DNA from: Xiphias gladius
Taxonomy: Eukaryota > Chordata > Actinopteri > Istiophoriformes > Xiphiidae
NCBI RefSeq assembly: GCF_016859285.1
Contig: NC_053414.1
Coordinates: 4,230,517-4,294,516 of the forward strand
DNA length: 64,000 bases
Direction of reading: 5' to 3'
The notes beneath the pieces were generated by a model. The model worked only from the letters and a program-made list of their open reading frames with translations. It was not told the DNA's origin and did not search any database. Of the stretch, positions 35,120 through 46,903 are shown piece after piece; the stretch's first letter is position 1, and each line of letters opens with the position of its first letter. The position numbers were made by a program, and so were the translations under genes.

Positions 35120-35822
35120 CTGAGGAGAGGAGCGGAGGAGGGAAAATTCTATCAACTTCAACCACAACAGCATTTGGCAACAGTAACAAAAGTACTCGTG
35201 AAACAAACAAAAAATGCACACATCTACAAGCAGAGATTACAGTAAGAGCGTTAAGAACTAAAGCTTTGAGTATTAGTATGACTTAAATATTTTACTAATA
35301 TCTTAAATACCACATTACAAACATTACATTTAATAGATGCATGAATACTTGGAAAGCCACAACGGATGAGTTAATCACAAGCGGGGTTAGTGTCCTTTCA
35401 GGTTTTGCAACGGTTAGTCATAAACAAGTTATTCTTGTTCAGCCAAAATGTGTCAGAGCAGCCTGCCTGAAGCTGGTCCTCGTGGTCCAATTATGACAGC
35501 CATTGAAACAAATCGTGAAGTGGTCAAATATGAAACGACGCCCCCACCCGGCTAGCTAGGTGCGTAGCGCTGCATTCGCCGCAACCCGACTCATACACTT
35601 GTTTTTCAACTATTGAGAGCAATTAAAGCACGTTAGCGATGCTGGAAAGCAATCGTGGAGGTGCCAGTCCCCCGGCTACAATGCGTTGTGCCATGTTTGG
35701 TTTGTCTAACCGCTGGTTAACCCCCAGACAAAAAACACCACAGTGCTTTTGAAACTGACGGATGCTAATGTTAGCCCACGCTGGGTAAGTTAGCTAGGTT
35801 AATGTTGATCGGGGTAACTTAC
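35120..35822 (-). other. xpo1: xpo1 intron within the 5' untranslated region
   Basis: An acceptor (CAG, 35120-35122) lies 7 bases upstream of the xpo1 ATG, and a strong donor GTAAGT reads on the minus strand at 35817-35822. This predicts a 5' UTR intron. Nothing else is recognised inside it. Confidence 0.6.
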
Positions 35823-36610
35823 CTGGTGTGTCCTTTCCGCTCGTCGAAAGCGGGCACTGGTTGGCTGATGTGACTCGTAGTTGAAGACTGAAATATTAAT
35901 CTTCTCAATGCGTGGCAAATTGCGCAACTTTATCGCATGGCACACTGCTCCTAACCTTTGATAGCCCAAAGCTAATGTTAGCTTTCCTGGATGACACCAA
36001 CAGTTAACGTCAGGACTAATGTAAAAATGCCGTTACGTTGGATACTTATCGATTCTTGGCGTTGTATTAAGAGCTTTCCGCAGTCTACCACAGCCTATTG
36101 TTTCTTGTCTTCAGCCACTCTGAGACATGTCTTTCTTTAGCTATCAGTGACTACAGCCGACTCCCATCAGGCTAACAGCAACCTAGCGTGCTAATGGAAA
36201 AGTCAATGATGATTCAGGTCTGCCGGCTAATGTAACGTTGAGCTAAGCTAACAACACAGATTCACGGAGTCACACTCAGAGTGGTATTCCCGGTCATAAT
36301 CACGAAGTGAAAGAGTCTCGTTTTTATTTCTGGTTCTATTCGCACACACTGTTGGAGAGCAGAGATGTTTTAATGCGTGCAAGTATGCTCTTCCTCTAAG
36401 CTCATGCTTCCAACCACGGACCGGTTGAAACCGGTTGAGACCGGGATATTCATTCTCGGTGTTTCGGCCCGCCGCGCGCCGCGTAAAATTTGGACTATGT
36501 AGCCGCCCACTCCGCATCTGATTGGTCGTGCCAGGGCCCGTCGTCACGCCTTTGTCATAGGCTGGGTGGAGCTGTCAATCCGGCTCAAGCTCCCGCCCCC
36601 TGTTCTGGCT
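35823..36610 (-). promoter_or_regulatory. xpo1: xpo1 non-coding first exon and promoter (CCAAT box, GC box)
   Basis: Upstream of the predicted 5' UTR donor the sequence becomes CpG-rich (densest at about 36460-36490). On the minus strand cgaccaatcag gives a textbook NF-Y CCAAT box at 36521-36525, and cccgccccc at 36592-36600 is an Sp1-type GC box. Published work on human XPO1 reports control by NF-Y and Sp1, so the same architecture seems kept. The start site is probably between 36400 and 36480, but that is inference from CCAAT spacing. No TATA box. Confidence 0.5.
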
Positions 36611-36771
36611 CCACCAACGCACGGGCCCTGAACAATAATAAATAAATTAAATTCACAACAGAATAAAAAAAGAGTTTTCGTTTTTTTGACAAGTGGCTTT
36701 ATTGTACAACGAAAGAAACAATACGTTTCATATAGCAATAAATATGAGGTCATAATAAATGTGAGGTCATG

Positions 36772-37279
36772 TACAGTACTGACCAGAAGTTTTAGACACT
36801 TTAGATCTTCAGATTATTATCCATCACGCAATACCATCAGAGAGGCATCTAATCGGTCCGAAATTCATTCTGCAGCGCGTGAAAAACGCACCGCCAGAGT
36901 CAGGAAGAACTGTCTTCGGAGACTAGAAGAACAAGGAGGCCTGCAACAGATGGTCTGGCCCCCACAGAGCCCTGATCTCACCATGGCGGAGTCAGTCTGG
37001 GAACACACGAAGAGACGGGTGACACCGAGACAGACTAAATCCACAGAGGAGCTTGGCAAGTTCTCCAAGGTGCTTGGAACAACCCGCCTGCCAAGTACTT
37101 TAAAAAAAACTGTGCCCAGGTGTACCGAGGAGAACAGGTGCTGGTTTAAAGGCAAAGGGGGTCACAGCAAACACTGATCTGGTTTTGTTTTTTTCTGTTT
37201 ACTGCACTTTGTATGAAGCTAATTGATAAATAAAAAACATTCATGGCTTTATTTCTGAAAACTTTTACACTGTACTGTA
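36772..37279 (+). mobile_element. Short Tc1/mariner-like element with terminal inverted repeats and decayed transposase end
   Basis: About 508 bp between the xpo1 promoter and the fam161a 3' end. It begins tacagtactgaccagaagtt and ends acttttacactgtactgta, giving imperfect inverted ends (TACAGTAC plus AAGTTTT), with TA at each outer edge as expected for Tc1 targets. Inside, a frame reads WPPQSPDLTMAESVWE and later STEEL, matching the Tc1 transposase C-terminal catalytic segment, then KGKGGHSKH and a stop. The N-terminal DNA-binding part and the first two catalytic Asp regions are gone, so it is an internally deleted, inactive copy. Confidence 0.8.
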
Positions 37280-38472
37280 TGTCATTTATTCAAAGTGCCG
37301 TTCAATAACACGCGTCTTTCTCACAAAACCAGTAACGGAAAGCCAGAAATATTACGGAAACATTATTAATGCTGTATTAATATTGTTCCTTTATGACAAC
37401 AAACTGGCCACAGAGAGCTCATTGATAAACGAGGCCTTTTTCATGGACGACATTTTTCTCACAGTATGAAAATTACAGCTGTAATTTATAACTAACCAGC
37501 TAATGGCCAAATTCCATTTAGCTGCTTCGATTTCAGAGCCCCCCCACGTCTCCCAAATCTATACTACAGAGTAATTCTAAGCAGGTTATATGAGAACCAG
37601 ACAACGTGTATATTAAATACGGTGGATTTGTGTGTGTTCTGCTGATGTACACTATTCTCCAACGATGCAATGCGCAAAGGAAATAAGGGAGTTGCTCACA
37701 GCTGAAAAAAAAAAAAATTAAATAATCTATGAATGGTGGCAAGGCAGCTCCAGAAAAATCTTGGAAACAGAAATAAGTGTCAGATCTTCAGAAAAGCTGA
37801 TACTGACTGATACTACTACTGATATCCAACATTGAAAATACTCTATCATTTGTTAAAGTATGTTCATTTTTCTACAGTAACTGCTAAACGGTATATTATA
37901 ACAATTAGTATGGAGTAAATATTACATAAAAATTGGTCTCTTGTATGGATCTGGGACACACCATTACTATCCTGGTGTACTGGAACCCTTGAATGGAAGG
38001 AGCCAGTAACATCTGTGCTTTTCCTACTATGACAGGTCAAAATGTCTGCTATAAAAAAGGCCCACGGCTGTGTCCAAAAATCAGCCCTTAACTGTGAAAC
38101 TACGGCCCAAAAAAATGTCCGTAATGGAGCGAGAAAAGTATTCATCGCATGTAGAAGGCATTTTGCCAGAACACACTACAACCCTACACCTGTCAGCGAA
38201 GACACAACATGATGAGGGTTTAAAAGTGTCCAAAATCTAGAGTAAACTCATAAGTGCTTTTTATGTAGGGAAGAGTGATTTGGTGAAAGAGGGAGGGATT
38301 TCAGACACAGCCAATATCATCACCTCATCAACATCCTAACACTCCAGGAATAAGAAGCTTCCTCTTCAGAGTTCCTCCTCAACCGATGTGTTCAGTTCTG
38401 CTCGCTTCTCTCCATCGGAGTTTTTGAACACGGCAAGGCCGCAGGCCATTTATATCATGACATTTGATGACT
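37280..38472. other. Spacer and putative fam161a 3' untranslated region
   Basis: Between the Tc1 relic and the fam161a stop codon. The right part is presumably the fam161a 3' UTR. I recognised no gene, RNA or mobile element. Confidence 0.5.
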
Positions 38473-41400
38473 TCATTCTCCCGCCTCCTGCTGCCTGGTG
38501 TCAGCATCACGCTCGCTGTCTTCTGAATAACTGTCATGATCGTCCGAGTAGTGGAAACTTTCATCAGAATAGCGGTGATCATCGCTACCGTCATCCTCAT
38601 CTGAGCGGCGACTGCTGCGGCCTGCTCCGTCACGGTGGTGTAATGAAGCCTCATCACTCTCCCCGTCCTCCTTCCGTCGTTGCCTCTCGTGCGGATCATC
38701 CACGTCTTCGTCATCCAGGAAGACCTTTCTGTAGCGAACGGGTTCATATCCCATGTCTGGCTCCTCTTGGTCACTAATAAACAGACGAACGCAATCAGAA
38801 ACCAACTTCTGATTACAAAAAGACTTTCAACACTAGGCCTATAATATAAACATATTCTTGCTTATAATAATCATGCAACATTTTTATTTTCCTGCTTCTT
38901 CTCAGCCACTAATCAGCAAGATCGTTAAGATGGGAAAGGCTTTCTCACTCGATGTCAATGATTGACTTTACTCAAAATTCTTTCAGCTTGTCTCTTAAAA
39001 CAGAAGCAATCAGTGCTGAAGCAATGAGTGGCAACACTTCATACTTTTAGTTTTTTTTGCAGCAAAGCTTGAGACCGGCTGGGTCAGTAAACCTGAGTGT
39101 AGCGTGGAGTTTGCACAACAGAGACGTCACAGATTTACCTCTGTTTGCCGTCACTGGACTGGGTGGCGTTGCGTGCAGATCCTGACTTGGCTGCCTTGCT
39201 GCTGACGAACTCCTCAGTCAGTTCATATCCATGCAGGGCGTCTGTGTAGCGCTTCTCCGCTGCCTGTTTGGCATTCCTCTGTTAGCAGTGGAATAAGTTA
39301 GCAATGGAATAAGTAATCAAAGCTCAAAAATTCCCTCACCAGTCCATCATGAATACCAGAAACTGTTCTAGTCTATTAACTTTCCCTCAGCCTGACTCCC
39401 TTCAGTTTGTGATTTCCTGAATTACCAGCATGTCTCAATCAAAACCAACTTACTGCTTCAGGGGGTGTAGAAATTGGTCTCTGAGCCAATTGTCAGTGCG
39501 AAATGGAGCCTCTAGAGAAAAGCCCTCCGTTCCGAGGGACTGACGCCAAAAATCTGACCAGAACTTGATCCAGAAAAAAGTTCAGGTCATTTTTTAAGGG
39601 TAGATCTTTACTTTAAAGCACAATTCTTCTCTTCAGTCAGCTCAGTATCACTAATTTAAATTCCTTTTAAAAGCTTTTATTCATAAAAAGGTTTTCCACC
39701 GTCTTAATAGTTGATTATTTTATTGTTCATATATATTGTTTGTAAGTTTCTTGTTTTAACTACTTTAATGCTTGTCCTCTTGTATCTGTTCAGTCTCTGC
39801 AGTGTATTTGTTTTTATTATACATTTTATATGCAAAACACTTTGCAACACTGTTAAGAAAGGTTCTATATTCAACATGACCAGTTATTATTTATTAGTAC
39901 TATTTTATAATCTTTGACTGCTATTTAGCCAGAACATCTCTATTCAGCAGTGTGAGAGGATGAGTGACAACTGCTTTGCCATGGGGGTGCTCAAACATGT
40001 GATGGCTGATTCTGAGCTTAATTCTGAACTTCTCCACAAGCCACCCAGCTTAATTTTCACCTGTGCAACCTGCTCCAGCAGCAGCGGCCGCCCCTTCACT
40101 CTCTGCTGCATCTCCTTAATCTCCTGCTGGTATTCTTTCCTGCGCTGGAGGTCTTGTTTCCTGTAGGGATTGAGAACAGTTTTGTGGATCGTCCCTTTCC
40201 TTAAAAACACACAACTGTCACAACATACAACAGGAAAATCACAGTAAGTGAAAAACAAAAAGAGGAAAGTTGTTCAAGAACAGTTCGGGTCATTCATGCT
40301 ATAGTGAAGTTGTTTTCAGTGGACCTGAATTCTTTGAGTTTCATCTGGTGGGTCTGTGACAGTGCCAGGTGGGGGTCGTTGGCCTGGGCACGCTTCAGCA
40401 CCACCCTCTGCAGCTTTTTCTCCCTGTGCTTCTGCGTCTCCTTCCACCGCTCCTCCTCCTCCTCAGCCTTCTTCCTCTGCTCAAGCACCTTTCTACTCAG
40501 GGAGACAACCTGGTCACAGATGGAGGAAGGTTTGGATAGGATGGGGACTTCGGGAGGGCGGGGGCAGACAGTTGAAGGCTATGGGGTGTCAAAAGCTGTG
40601 GGAGCGGGTGTGAGGTTGTAAGCACACTGCACGGGATGTTGGGAAAAGGAGTTCCACAAAAATTCTGATTTTGGGGATTTCAAACACAGAAGGCAGCTGC
40701 TGAGGTCTTTATGTCTAAACAGGAACGTTTGAGTTTTGAGGCTGTCCCTGTCTCAACTACAATGGTGGAAGCCCTTGGAGCCCTAAGATGGTACCTCACG
40801 GCCTCATGGCGCTTTTTGGTAGCATCTGTGACTTTGGCAGGCAGGAGCTCCAGGCTGCCGGAGAGAGACGAACAGAGGCTTGAGTTTGGCGTCCGAGCCT
40901 GCCCAGAGCTGATGTACGGCCAACGCAGCATCCGAGGGCTGCTCTGCTCCTTCTCGATGTCGGCCAGGATGCGTTCACGGTGCGAGCAGATCTGCGACGT
41001 CCTCAGATCAAAGGGTTCACATGCGGTTGTAGGCTTCACCTCCTTTCGCTTCTCCAGGTGTTTCTGGAAGCGTCGGTAACTGGCGTCGAAGTCAGGTACC
41101 TCTTTGTTGATCTGGGGTTTGTGGGAGAAGCTGTTATCCCCTCCGGCTGCATCGCTGCCGTCTTTGGTCTTCTTGCGTTCGCTGAGTCGTCGCGCAAGCA
41201 TGCTGGGAGGCAAAGAAGCACTCTGGAGCAGCTCCTGAGCTCTCATCTGTATCTTGATGGACCGATACAGCTGCTCCTCCTTCATCAGCTCCCCTGATGC
41301 TGCTGCGTACACTGCCTTAGGCACAGGCTTGGCCTTGAAAGGTTTAACTTTCTCCCGGCCTGACGGCTGTGGGTTACGCAGCTGTTTCTGCTCCTTCTTC

Positions 41401-44400
41401 AGTCGCTCCCTCTCCAGGAAGCTGAAAGGTTTCTGGATGGTTCGAAGAAGCTGGTCTTCTCGTTCGCGCGTGATTCGCCGCCGCTCGTCATTCCGCTCCT
41501 GCAGCTCTTCATAGAGCGGGAGGTGAACATGTGCCGGCAAGGGGCTGGCGCGAAACTTCCTCTGGCACTCCGTCAGTTCTTCTAGCTGCCGTCGCAGCTC
41601 TGTGTTCTCCAGTTCGATCTCTGAACGCGTCTTTATGCCACGCTTTCGTCTCTCGGCCTCGCGCAGGGTCATCTGGAAAGGTTTCGGGACGGTCATTCTG
41701 TGTTTCCAGTTCTCCTGCTCCCCGTCTTTAAGCCTCTGCCTCTTCTTGGCCTTTCCCTTTCCCGGTCGACTCTGCTCTCCTGGCAGCGAGGAGGACGACA
41801 GGTGACGATTGTGAGGGGACAGCTTGAAGTCCTTCCACATGTTCTTAATGTGCTCTTTGGGAGAGAGGAGCAGGCCTTTCTCCACAACGTTACTGGCAGC
41901 TTCATCCTCGTCCGATGAATTTGACTGTCTTGAACTCCTCCTGAGTTCAAGAGCAGAGTGGGACTTCCTCAAACGGCGTGAAGGTGCTGGGCTGGTGTTT
42001 GACCACGGTTGCCTAATTAGAAAAAGAAAAATCGATGATATGATAAAGCACCTAAGACTCATGCATTTCTCACCGTTATTCAACCTCACCATATGACAAT
42101 GGGAACAAGGTGCCATCTTTCTCAAATGTACAGCGAGGGAAAACTTTCAGCTGGTATTCTTGTAACTCCAGCTGCTGATAAGTCACCTCTAAGGCGATTT
42201 ATACATGCTCACTTAACTTGCACTAGGGGTCGTACCAGTTATTTTCTTTATCGATTAATCAGTTGATTTTTTTTGCCCATCACAACGTCTCAGCACCCAA
42301 AGTGACATGTTCAAATGTATATTGTTGCGGTCTTCGGGTGACAGCCTTTCATTATGGAGAGGTCTTTTCCTTTGTCAGTCAGGGCTGATCAGCACATCAT
42401 CCTCTCCTCCATGGTGATTCCTCCCGGGTCACCTCAGGTCCTCTGGTGTAAAGTAATGTTAACTCGTCTGAGGCACTAATTCAGTGGTTCTGGGATCTGG
42501 GCCATAGTTACGGGTTATTTATGTTATTTTCACACATCTCTTTCGGCACCGTATTTCGATGCTTTAATTGTCTATTGAACACTAGGTCTAACGGGTGGCG
42601 GCCCGAGTGTGTTTTATCTGGACGGGTAAGAGTAGTGCAGCCAGGCAGTGTGTTATTTTTGTTTCTTTCAGCTGCTGTAGTGAGTCACTGAGAACTCGAT
42701 GGGTTAGGGAAGAGTATTTTTTTTGTTTGTTTTATGGTTTGTTGCCACCCGCAGCCCTGCCCTTTGTTCCTCGCCTCACCTGACTCCTTTTCTGCTGCGT
42801 TTAACTGCTGAACAGAGAACTTATGACTGCTACTTGTCGGTACACTAAACAATAAATGGCATTGCTTGCCAGAGCACATCGGCAGTTGTTGCTTCCCTTA
42901 TTCCTAGACGCCTGCAGGGGTTGTAACATTTATTTTGTCAGACCAACAGTCCAAAGTCCAAACATATTCAATCTTCACAGTGAGGAAGCTGAAACCAGCA
43001 AATGCTTGACACTTTCATCTTGAAAAGTGACTCAAACAATGAATCTATTATCAGAATGGTGGCAGATTAATTTTCTGTCAATCACCTAATTGAATAATCA
43101 TTTCAGCTCCAATTGTACATGAATAATTTAACATACAGCAGAAAATTTAATTATTGATAGAGCAGCCATCTCAAAATGTCTGGTCACAGTCTCTTAATCA
43201 TTATTAAAACAGTCAGTTCACCCAAAATTCACAAAAACAAGACACTGGGAGGGGCACTGAGCCACGGGGGGGGGTATGTAGTGAAACTAAGTTGAATTAA
43301 TAAGATTTATCTAGGGAAGATAAACAAACAAGACTTTTCAGATGGTATTGTGCTGACTTTTATCTCACTAAATTTCAACTTAGATCCTTTTTTATTAGTG
43401 GCTCCCCCTATCGCTGTTAATGATTGATAAAAACTGTCGGGTGGGGGGGGGACTTTTTTGGGCTTCTGAAGGGGGGCATGCCAGAAAAAGTTAGAGAACC
43501 CATGCTTTAAACTGTTGCGCTAAGAAATGTTGATATAGCACCCCCCCTGGGCCGAAAGGAGTAAGACCAAGGATTCTTTTTGAGTGTTAAAGCCATGGAA
43601 TCCCAGAGAGACAATAAACCCAACAGAGTTAACTTTGAGTCCCTTATATGAACTTCTCCACAAGCCACCCACCTCTGCCCCGCCTCCAGCGTTGTCGCGT
43701 CTAAAGGCTCCATGCATTTGAGCTGCAGCTTTCGCCGATACATGCTCTCCAGCTCGGCCATGGTGCGGAGGTGGGCCTTCTTCAGCTCCTCCAGCTTGCT
43801 GTAGTACTCCTCGTTGGAGAAGAAGATGTCACTCAGGTCGAGGCGGTCTCCTGCTGCTCTGTAGTCGTTAATCACGAGAGGGCCGCCCTTACCCGGATAA
43901 TCCTCATCACAGAAGTCAGAGCCCGAGTCCTCATATTCCAGCTGAAAAGGATATAGAGTTTTAACAAAGGTGGCCTCGGGGCCATTGTACTTTTGTTTTG
44001 AAGTCTTTGCTGGCTTCAGGATGGTGTGCTCATCCACCAGGCCTCCTGGAGCAGAGCAGCCCTGCTCAGCAGCATTCAGGCACCTCCGGGGCTAAGCTTA
44101 TTATCCCGCCACACCGGCGACGTGGGCCATATGGTGGAGCACAAAGGGCAGCTTAGCGTGAAGGTGCTCAACGAACAGACACCCTGCATCAGGTGTCTGT
44201 CTTCACAGCTGCTCACATTATCATGAGGTGTTTGTCAAGAATTTCACTCAAGTGGGACAAGTGATGCAGGGAGTGACGGCCGTGCTGTTGTCCAAAGGAT
44301 AGTTAAGTGTTTGGGATTATAAAGTGAATGTAACGTCTGATAATCTAGTCAAGACGGAAGTCCAGAAATAGTAAGGCCAACAAATTATACAGGTCAAATC

Positions 44401-45356
44401 CCTTCCATCACACGGACTGACCCGAAACTGTCAACAGCCTGGCAACTGGACAAGTTCAGACACTGTATGTGGTTCGCTCGACAAACAAAATGAAATCACA
44501 CTGGTAAAACTGAAACACCGCAACTCAGTAAAAGTCAGGATTGTTATATGGAAGTGAGGGGAGACACATTAAATCAAAAAGCAGTATTTCGAGTCAGCTA
44601 ATTTAGGATGGGCAGTGATGTAGTGACGCGTAAAACCGCTTTAAACTCAGCTTTTCGCCCTTGTTAAGACAAACTGGATCTTTGTGATCCAATAATAATG
44701 TAGTTGAAGGTATCAGCAACGTGTAGGAAAGTTGGAATTAGAGGTAAAACATAAACTACCCTAAGAGTTTAATTCATATGTGAGGCTTGACTTTTGTCCC
44801 AGATGTTTTGTTTATTTTCGTTGTCATAAAATATAATAATCTCCACAGCATTTTAGACACAGTAACTTTGGATGACAGTTGATCTTCATTACAATGCTTT
44901 AAATTGACATTTCCTCTAGCATCAGTGGTAAAAATTACTGTGGTTGTGCACCAGTATTAAAAGTAGAGAAAACATAATCTACATGCTTCTATTTTCGTTG
45001 CCTTGTAATGTATAATGTCTAAAATTTGTAGATTAAGTTAACAGACTTTTAGTTAGATCGAGTTAGGACTAATTCTTAATAGTAAAATGAACCGTCGGTG
45101 ACTTTTAAGACGTTTAAAACTAAAAGGTGAGCTTCTAACAGCCATATGGTTGTCCCAGACCAGACTTAATGCACATTAAAGTGATTTTTATTGCGTTTAC
45201 CTCCTTCTCGTAGTCCCGGTTGTCCATATGACCTGTAGCCGTGTACGGCAGGACTCTCTCCCGCTCGTATGAGGCTAATGGCGCTTTGGTGTTCGGGTCC
45301 ACCGGCGTTTTCAAACACGAAGTGACCAGGACGTTTGTGCGGTGGGGATTCGCCAT
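38473..45356 (-). CDS. fam161a: FAM161A, ciliary/centrosomal microtubule-associated protein, complete
   Basis: Fam161a is a microtubule-binding protein of the photoreceptor connecting cilium and centrioles; human loss causes retinitis pigmentosa 28. Seven coding exons, 2352 bases, 783 aa: 45201-45356, 43673-43941, 40795-42012, 40325-40492, 40061-40160, 39139-39278, 38473-38773. All phases agree. It starts MANPHRTNVLVTSCLKTPVD. Residues 66-135 hold FFSNEEYYSKLEELKKAH, matching human NEEYFKKVEELKAAH. Exon 3 (about residues 142-547) carries the UPF0564 core: MTVPKPFQMTLREAE, FRASPLPAHVHLPLYEEL, KPFKAKPVPKAVY and RERILADIEKEQ. RPLLLEQVAQ and KQAAEKRYTDALHG follow. Exon 4 (168 bases) encodes exactly 56 residues, as in the cassette that separates the 716- and 660-residue human isoforms. 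The last 100 residues are an Asp/Ser/His/Arg-rich tail unlike human. The exon 4 donor (GTCCAC) is weak, which fits optional splicing. Confidence 0.95.
39279..40060 (-). other. fam161a: fam161a intron 5
   Basis: 782 bases, AT-rich, with no recognisable feature. The region from about 39600 to 39930 is the most AT-rich. Confidence 0.6.
42225..43120. repeat. Dispersed fish repeat, family A copy 4, split by an LTR insertion
   Basis: The left part (42225-42322) reads tttatcgattaatcagttga and ctcagcacccaaagtgacat. The right part (42929-43120) reads gtcagaccaacagtccaaag and gaagctgaaaccagcaaatg, ending in a gattaatttt/atcatttcagct tail. The two parts join to give the normal order of the family once 42323-42928 is removed. 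Located in fam161a intron 2. Confidence 0.75.
42323..42928. mobile_element. Solo LTR of a retroelement (606 bp)
   Basis: The insert in family A copy 4 begins TGTTGCGG and ends GTTGTAACA, so it has the TG...CA ends of a long terminal repeat, with a TGTT/AACA inverted tip. It is flanked by tatat on the left and tttat on the right, a 5-bp target duplication with one change. It holds an aataaa at about 42850, as an LTR polyadenylation signal would. No coding sequence is present, so this is most simply the product of recombination between two LTRs. Whether it derives from a Ty3-type element or an endogenous retrovirus cannot be told from the LTR alone. Confidence 0.65.
43942..45200 (-). other. fam161a: fam161a intron 1
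   Basis: 1.26 kb between coding exons 1 and 2. No recognised feature; AT-rich in the right half. Confidence 0.6.
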
Positions 45357-45540
45357 GGCCTCCGGTTTTTAAAAAAAATAAGTTTTAAACTGTTGTAAAA
45401 TCAATCGAACAGAGACGATAACTCAGCGCGGCGAACGGCGAGTCGCTGTCCTCGTGCTGAAAACTGTCTGTCGGTAACCAGGCAACGGCCGAGCTCCTTA
45501 GCAACGGAGCAGAGCTTGGCCGGAAGTGACGGAATGTAAC
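45357..45540 (-). promoter_or_regulatory. fam161a: fam161a promoter with RFX X-box and ETS site
   Basis: gtaacc-a-ggcaac at 45474-45486 fits the X-box consensus GTNRCC-N(0-3)-RGYAAC, the RFX binding site of ciliary gene promoters, about 118 bases upstream of the ATG. A second half site agcaac is at 45500-45505. ccggaagtg (45520-45528) is an ETS/GABP site. The position and gene function support direct RFX control; this is not shown by the sequence alone. Confidence 0.65.
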
Positions 45541-46338
45541 AGGAAGTGTGGGCTCCTTACAAATTAAAAGTAACAGCAAAGTGACGAATGAACCAGGACT
45601 ATACGCAGAATATGAATTCTTTTTAACTAACATTACGTTTCTACAGTAAAGTTTTCCTTCTGCAGAACGGATATTAAAACCAGGGAGCACATTTATTTAT
45701 CTCCTTTGTTGTCACTCCTAATTGCATTGGAAGCAGACGAAGAATTTATCTGCTGAACCCCTTTCACATGTGGATATAATTAATGGAACTGCAATGAAGC
45801 AGAAGCTTTTGTTGATAAACATGACTCTCATAATTGTAAAAAGGCATTTACACAAAGTCAAACTCATGAATCTCTAATGTAAATCTCATCCATCTGTAAT
45901 GCTTTTTTTTTAATGAATTCCAGTTGTACCGAAAGTCCCTAAAGTGTATTCATTAAGATCAATGTCTTTATCTGATTTTCTTTTGCCCTATTCTTAATAT
46001 TATTCTTAAGTGTTTACTTTGTTACTCTGACAAATGCCGGTGTAATGTCATGATTATACTGCCCCGTTGTTTGTAAAGTCATTTTTCAAAGCATGAAAAA
46101 CACTATAAATTGAGTGGTTGGCCTAGATATTAAAAAACTATTAGTTTTTCAGTTACCCATTGGCCTCTTTCAAAAATTTAAGGGTTTAAAAATCTTCTGA
46201 ATCAGCATGTAGATTAAAAAAACAAAACAAAACAAAAAAATCCTCAATTTAAACGAGACACATTAACTCACTGGTAAGCGAAATAATCACACAAGCAACA
46301 GCTGGAGTGTCAACAAAAAAAAAAACAAGCCTTTTTTT
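45541..46338. other. fam161a-cct4 intergenic region
   Basis: AT-rich spacer of about 800 bases between the fam161a promoter and the cct4 polyadenylation signal, with A- and T-runs only. Nothing coding is seen. Confidence 0.7.
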
Positions 46339-46344
46339 TTTATT
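46339..46344 (-). terminator. cct4: cct4 polyadenylation signal AATAAA
   Basis: tttatt on the plus strand is AATAAA on the coding strand, about 122 bases after the cct4 stop, giving a 3' UTR of roughly 140 bases. It sits in a T-rich run, so chance occurrence is possible. Confidence 0.55.
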
Positions 46345-46465
46345 AAATTATGCAACGTAACAACTACAGTGGAAATCTGAACAGACTGGTGTTGACAGAG
46401 TCCTCTGATCCCTCACAGTACGAGCAGGCTTACTGACAGAACTCACTGGACAGACCCAACTCTCT

Positions 46466-46828
46466 TATCGAGTGTTCACCTGTAACAAGACAAAACAGAT
46501 TTTCAATTATGGCTTCCATTCAGACTGCATGTTAATTACAGTGCTCTCAAATTTTTGTAAAAACGGGAATTTAGAATATGCCATAAAATTTACGTTTAAC
46601 TCAGTCTGAGCCTAAAAAGTAGAGTTTGGGACGTGGAGTCTTACCACGTCATCAATCTTGAGGATGCTGCGGACCGTCTCTGTTGCCAGGGTCAGTGCAC
46701 TGATGGAGACCAGTAGAGGCTGAACCACCAGCTCCTCCAGGATGTTGGAGATCCCACCCTGTCACAAAAAACACACACAGTAAACCAGTCAGAAGCGTAC
46801 GATGGCTAATCATAATGCTGGGTTACAG

Positions 46829-46903
<75 letters not shown>

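Noticed and set aside
36686..37177. 163-codon plus-strand frame as a novel gene
   Set aside because: It reads as the decayed C-terminal part of a Tc1-type transposase between terminal inverted repeats.
38388..38777. Two overlapping frames of about 130 codons on both strands at the fam161a last exon
   Set aside because: Shadows; the accepted frame is the minus frame that joins KQR/S in phase with exon 6.
40711..42096. Several plus-strand frames of 60-120 codons opposite fam161a exon 3
   Set aside because: They are antisense shadows of the long, GC-rich fam161a exon, whose minus frame is the conserved one.
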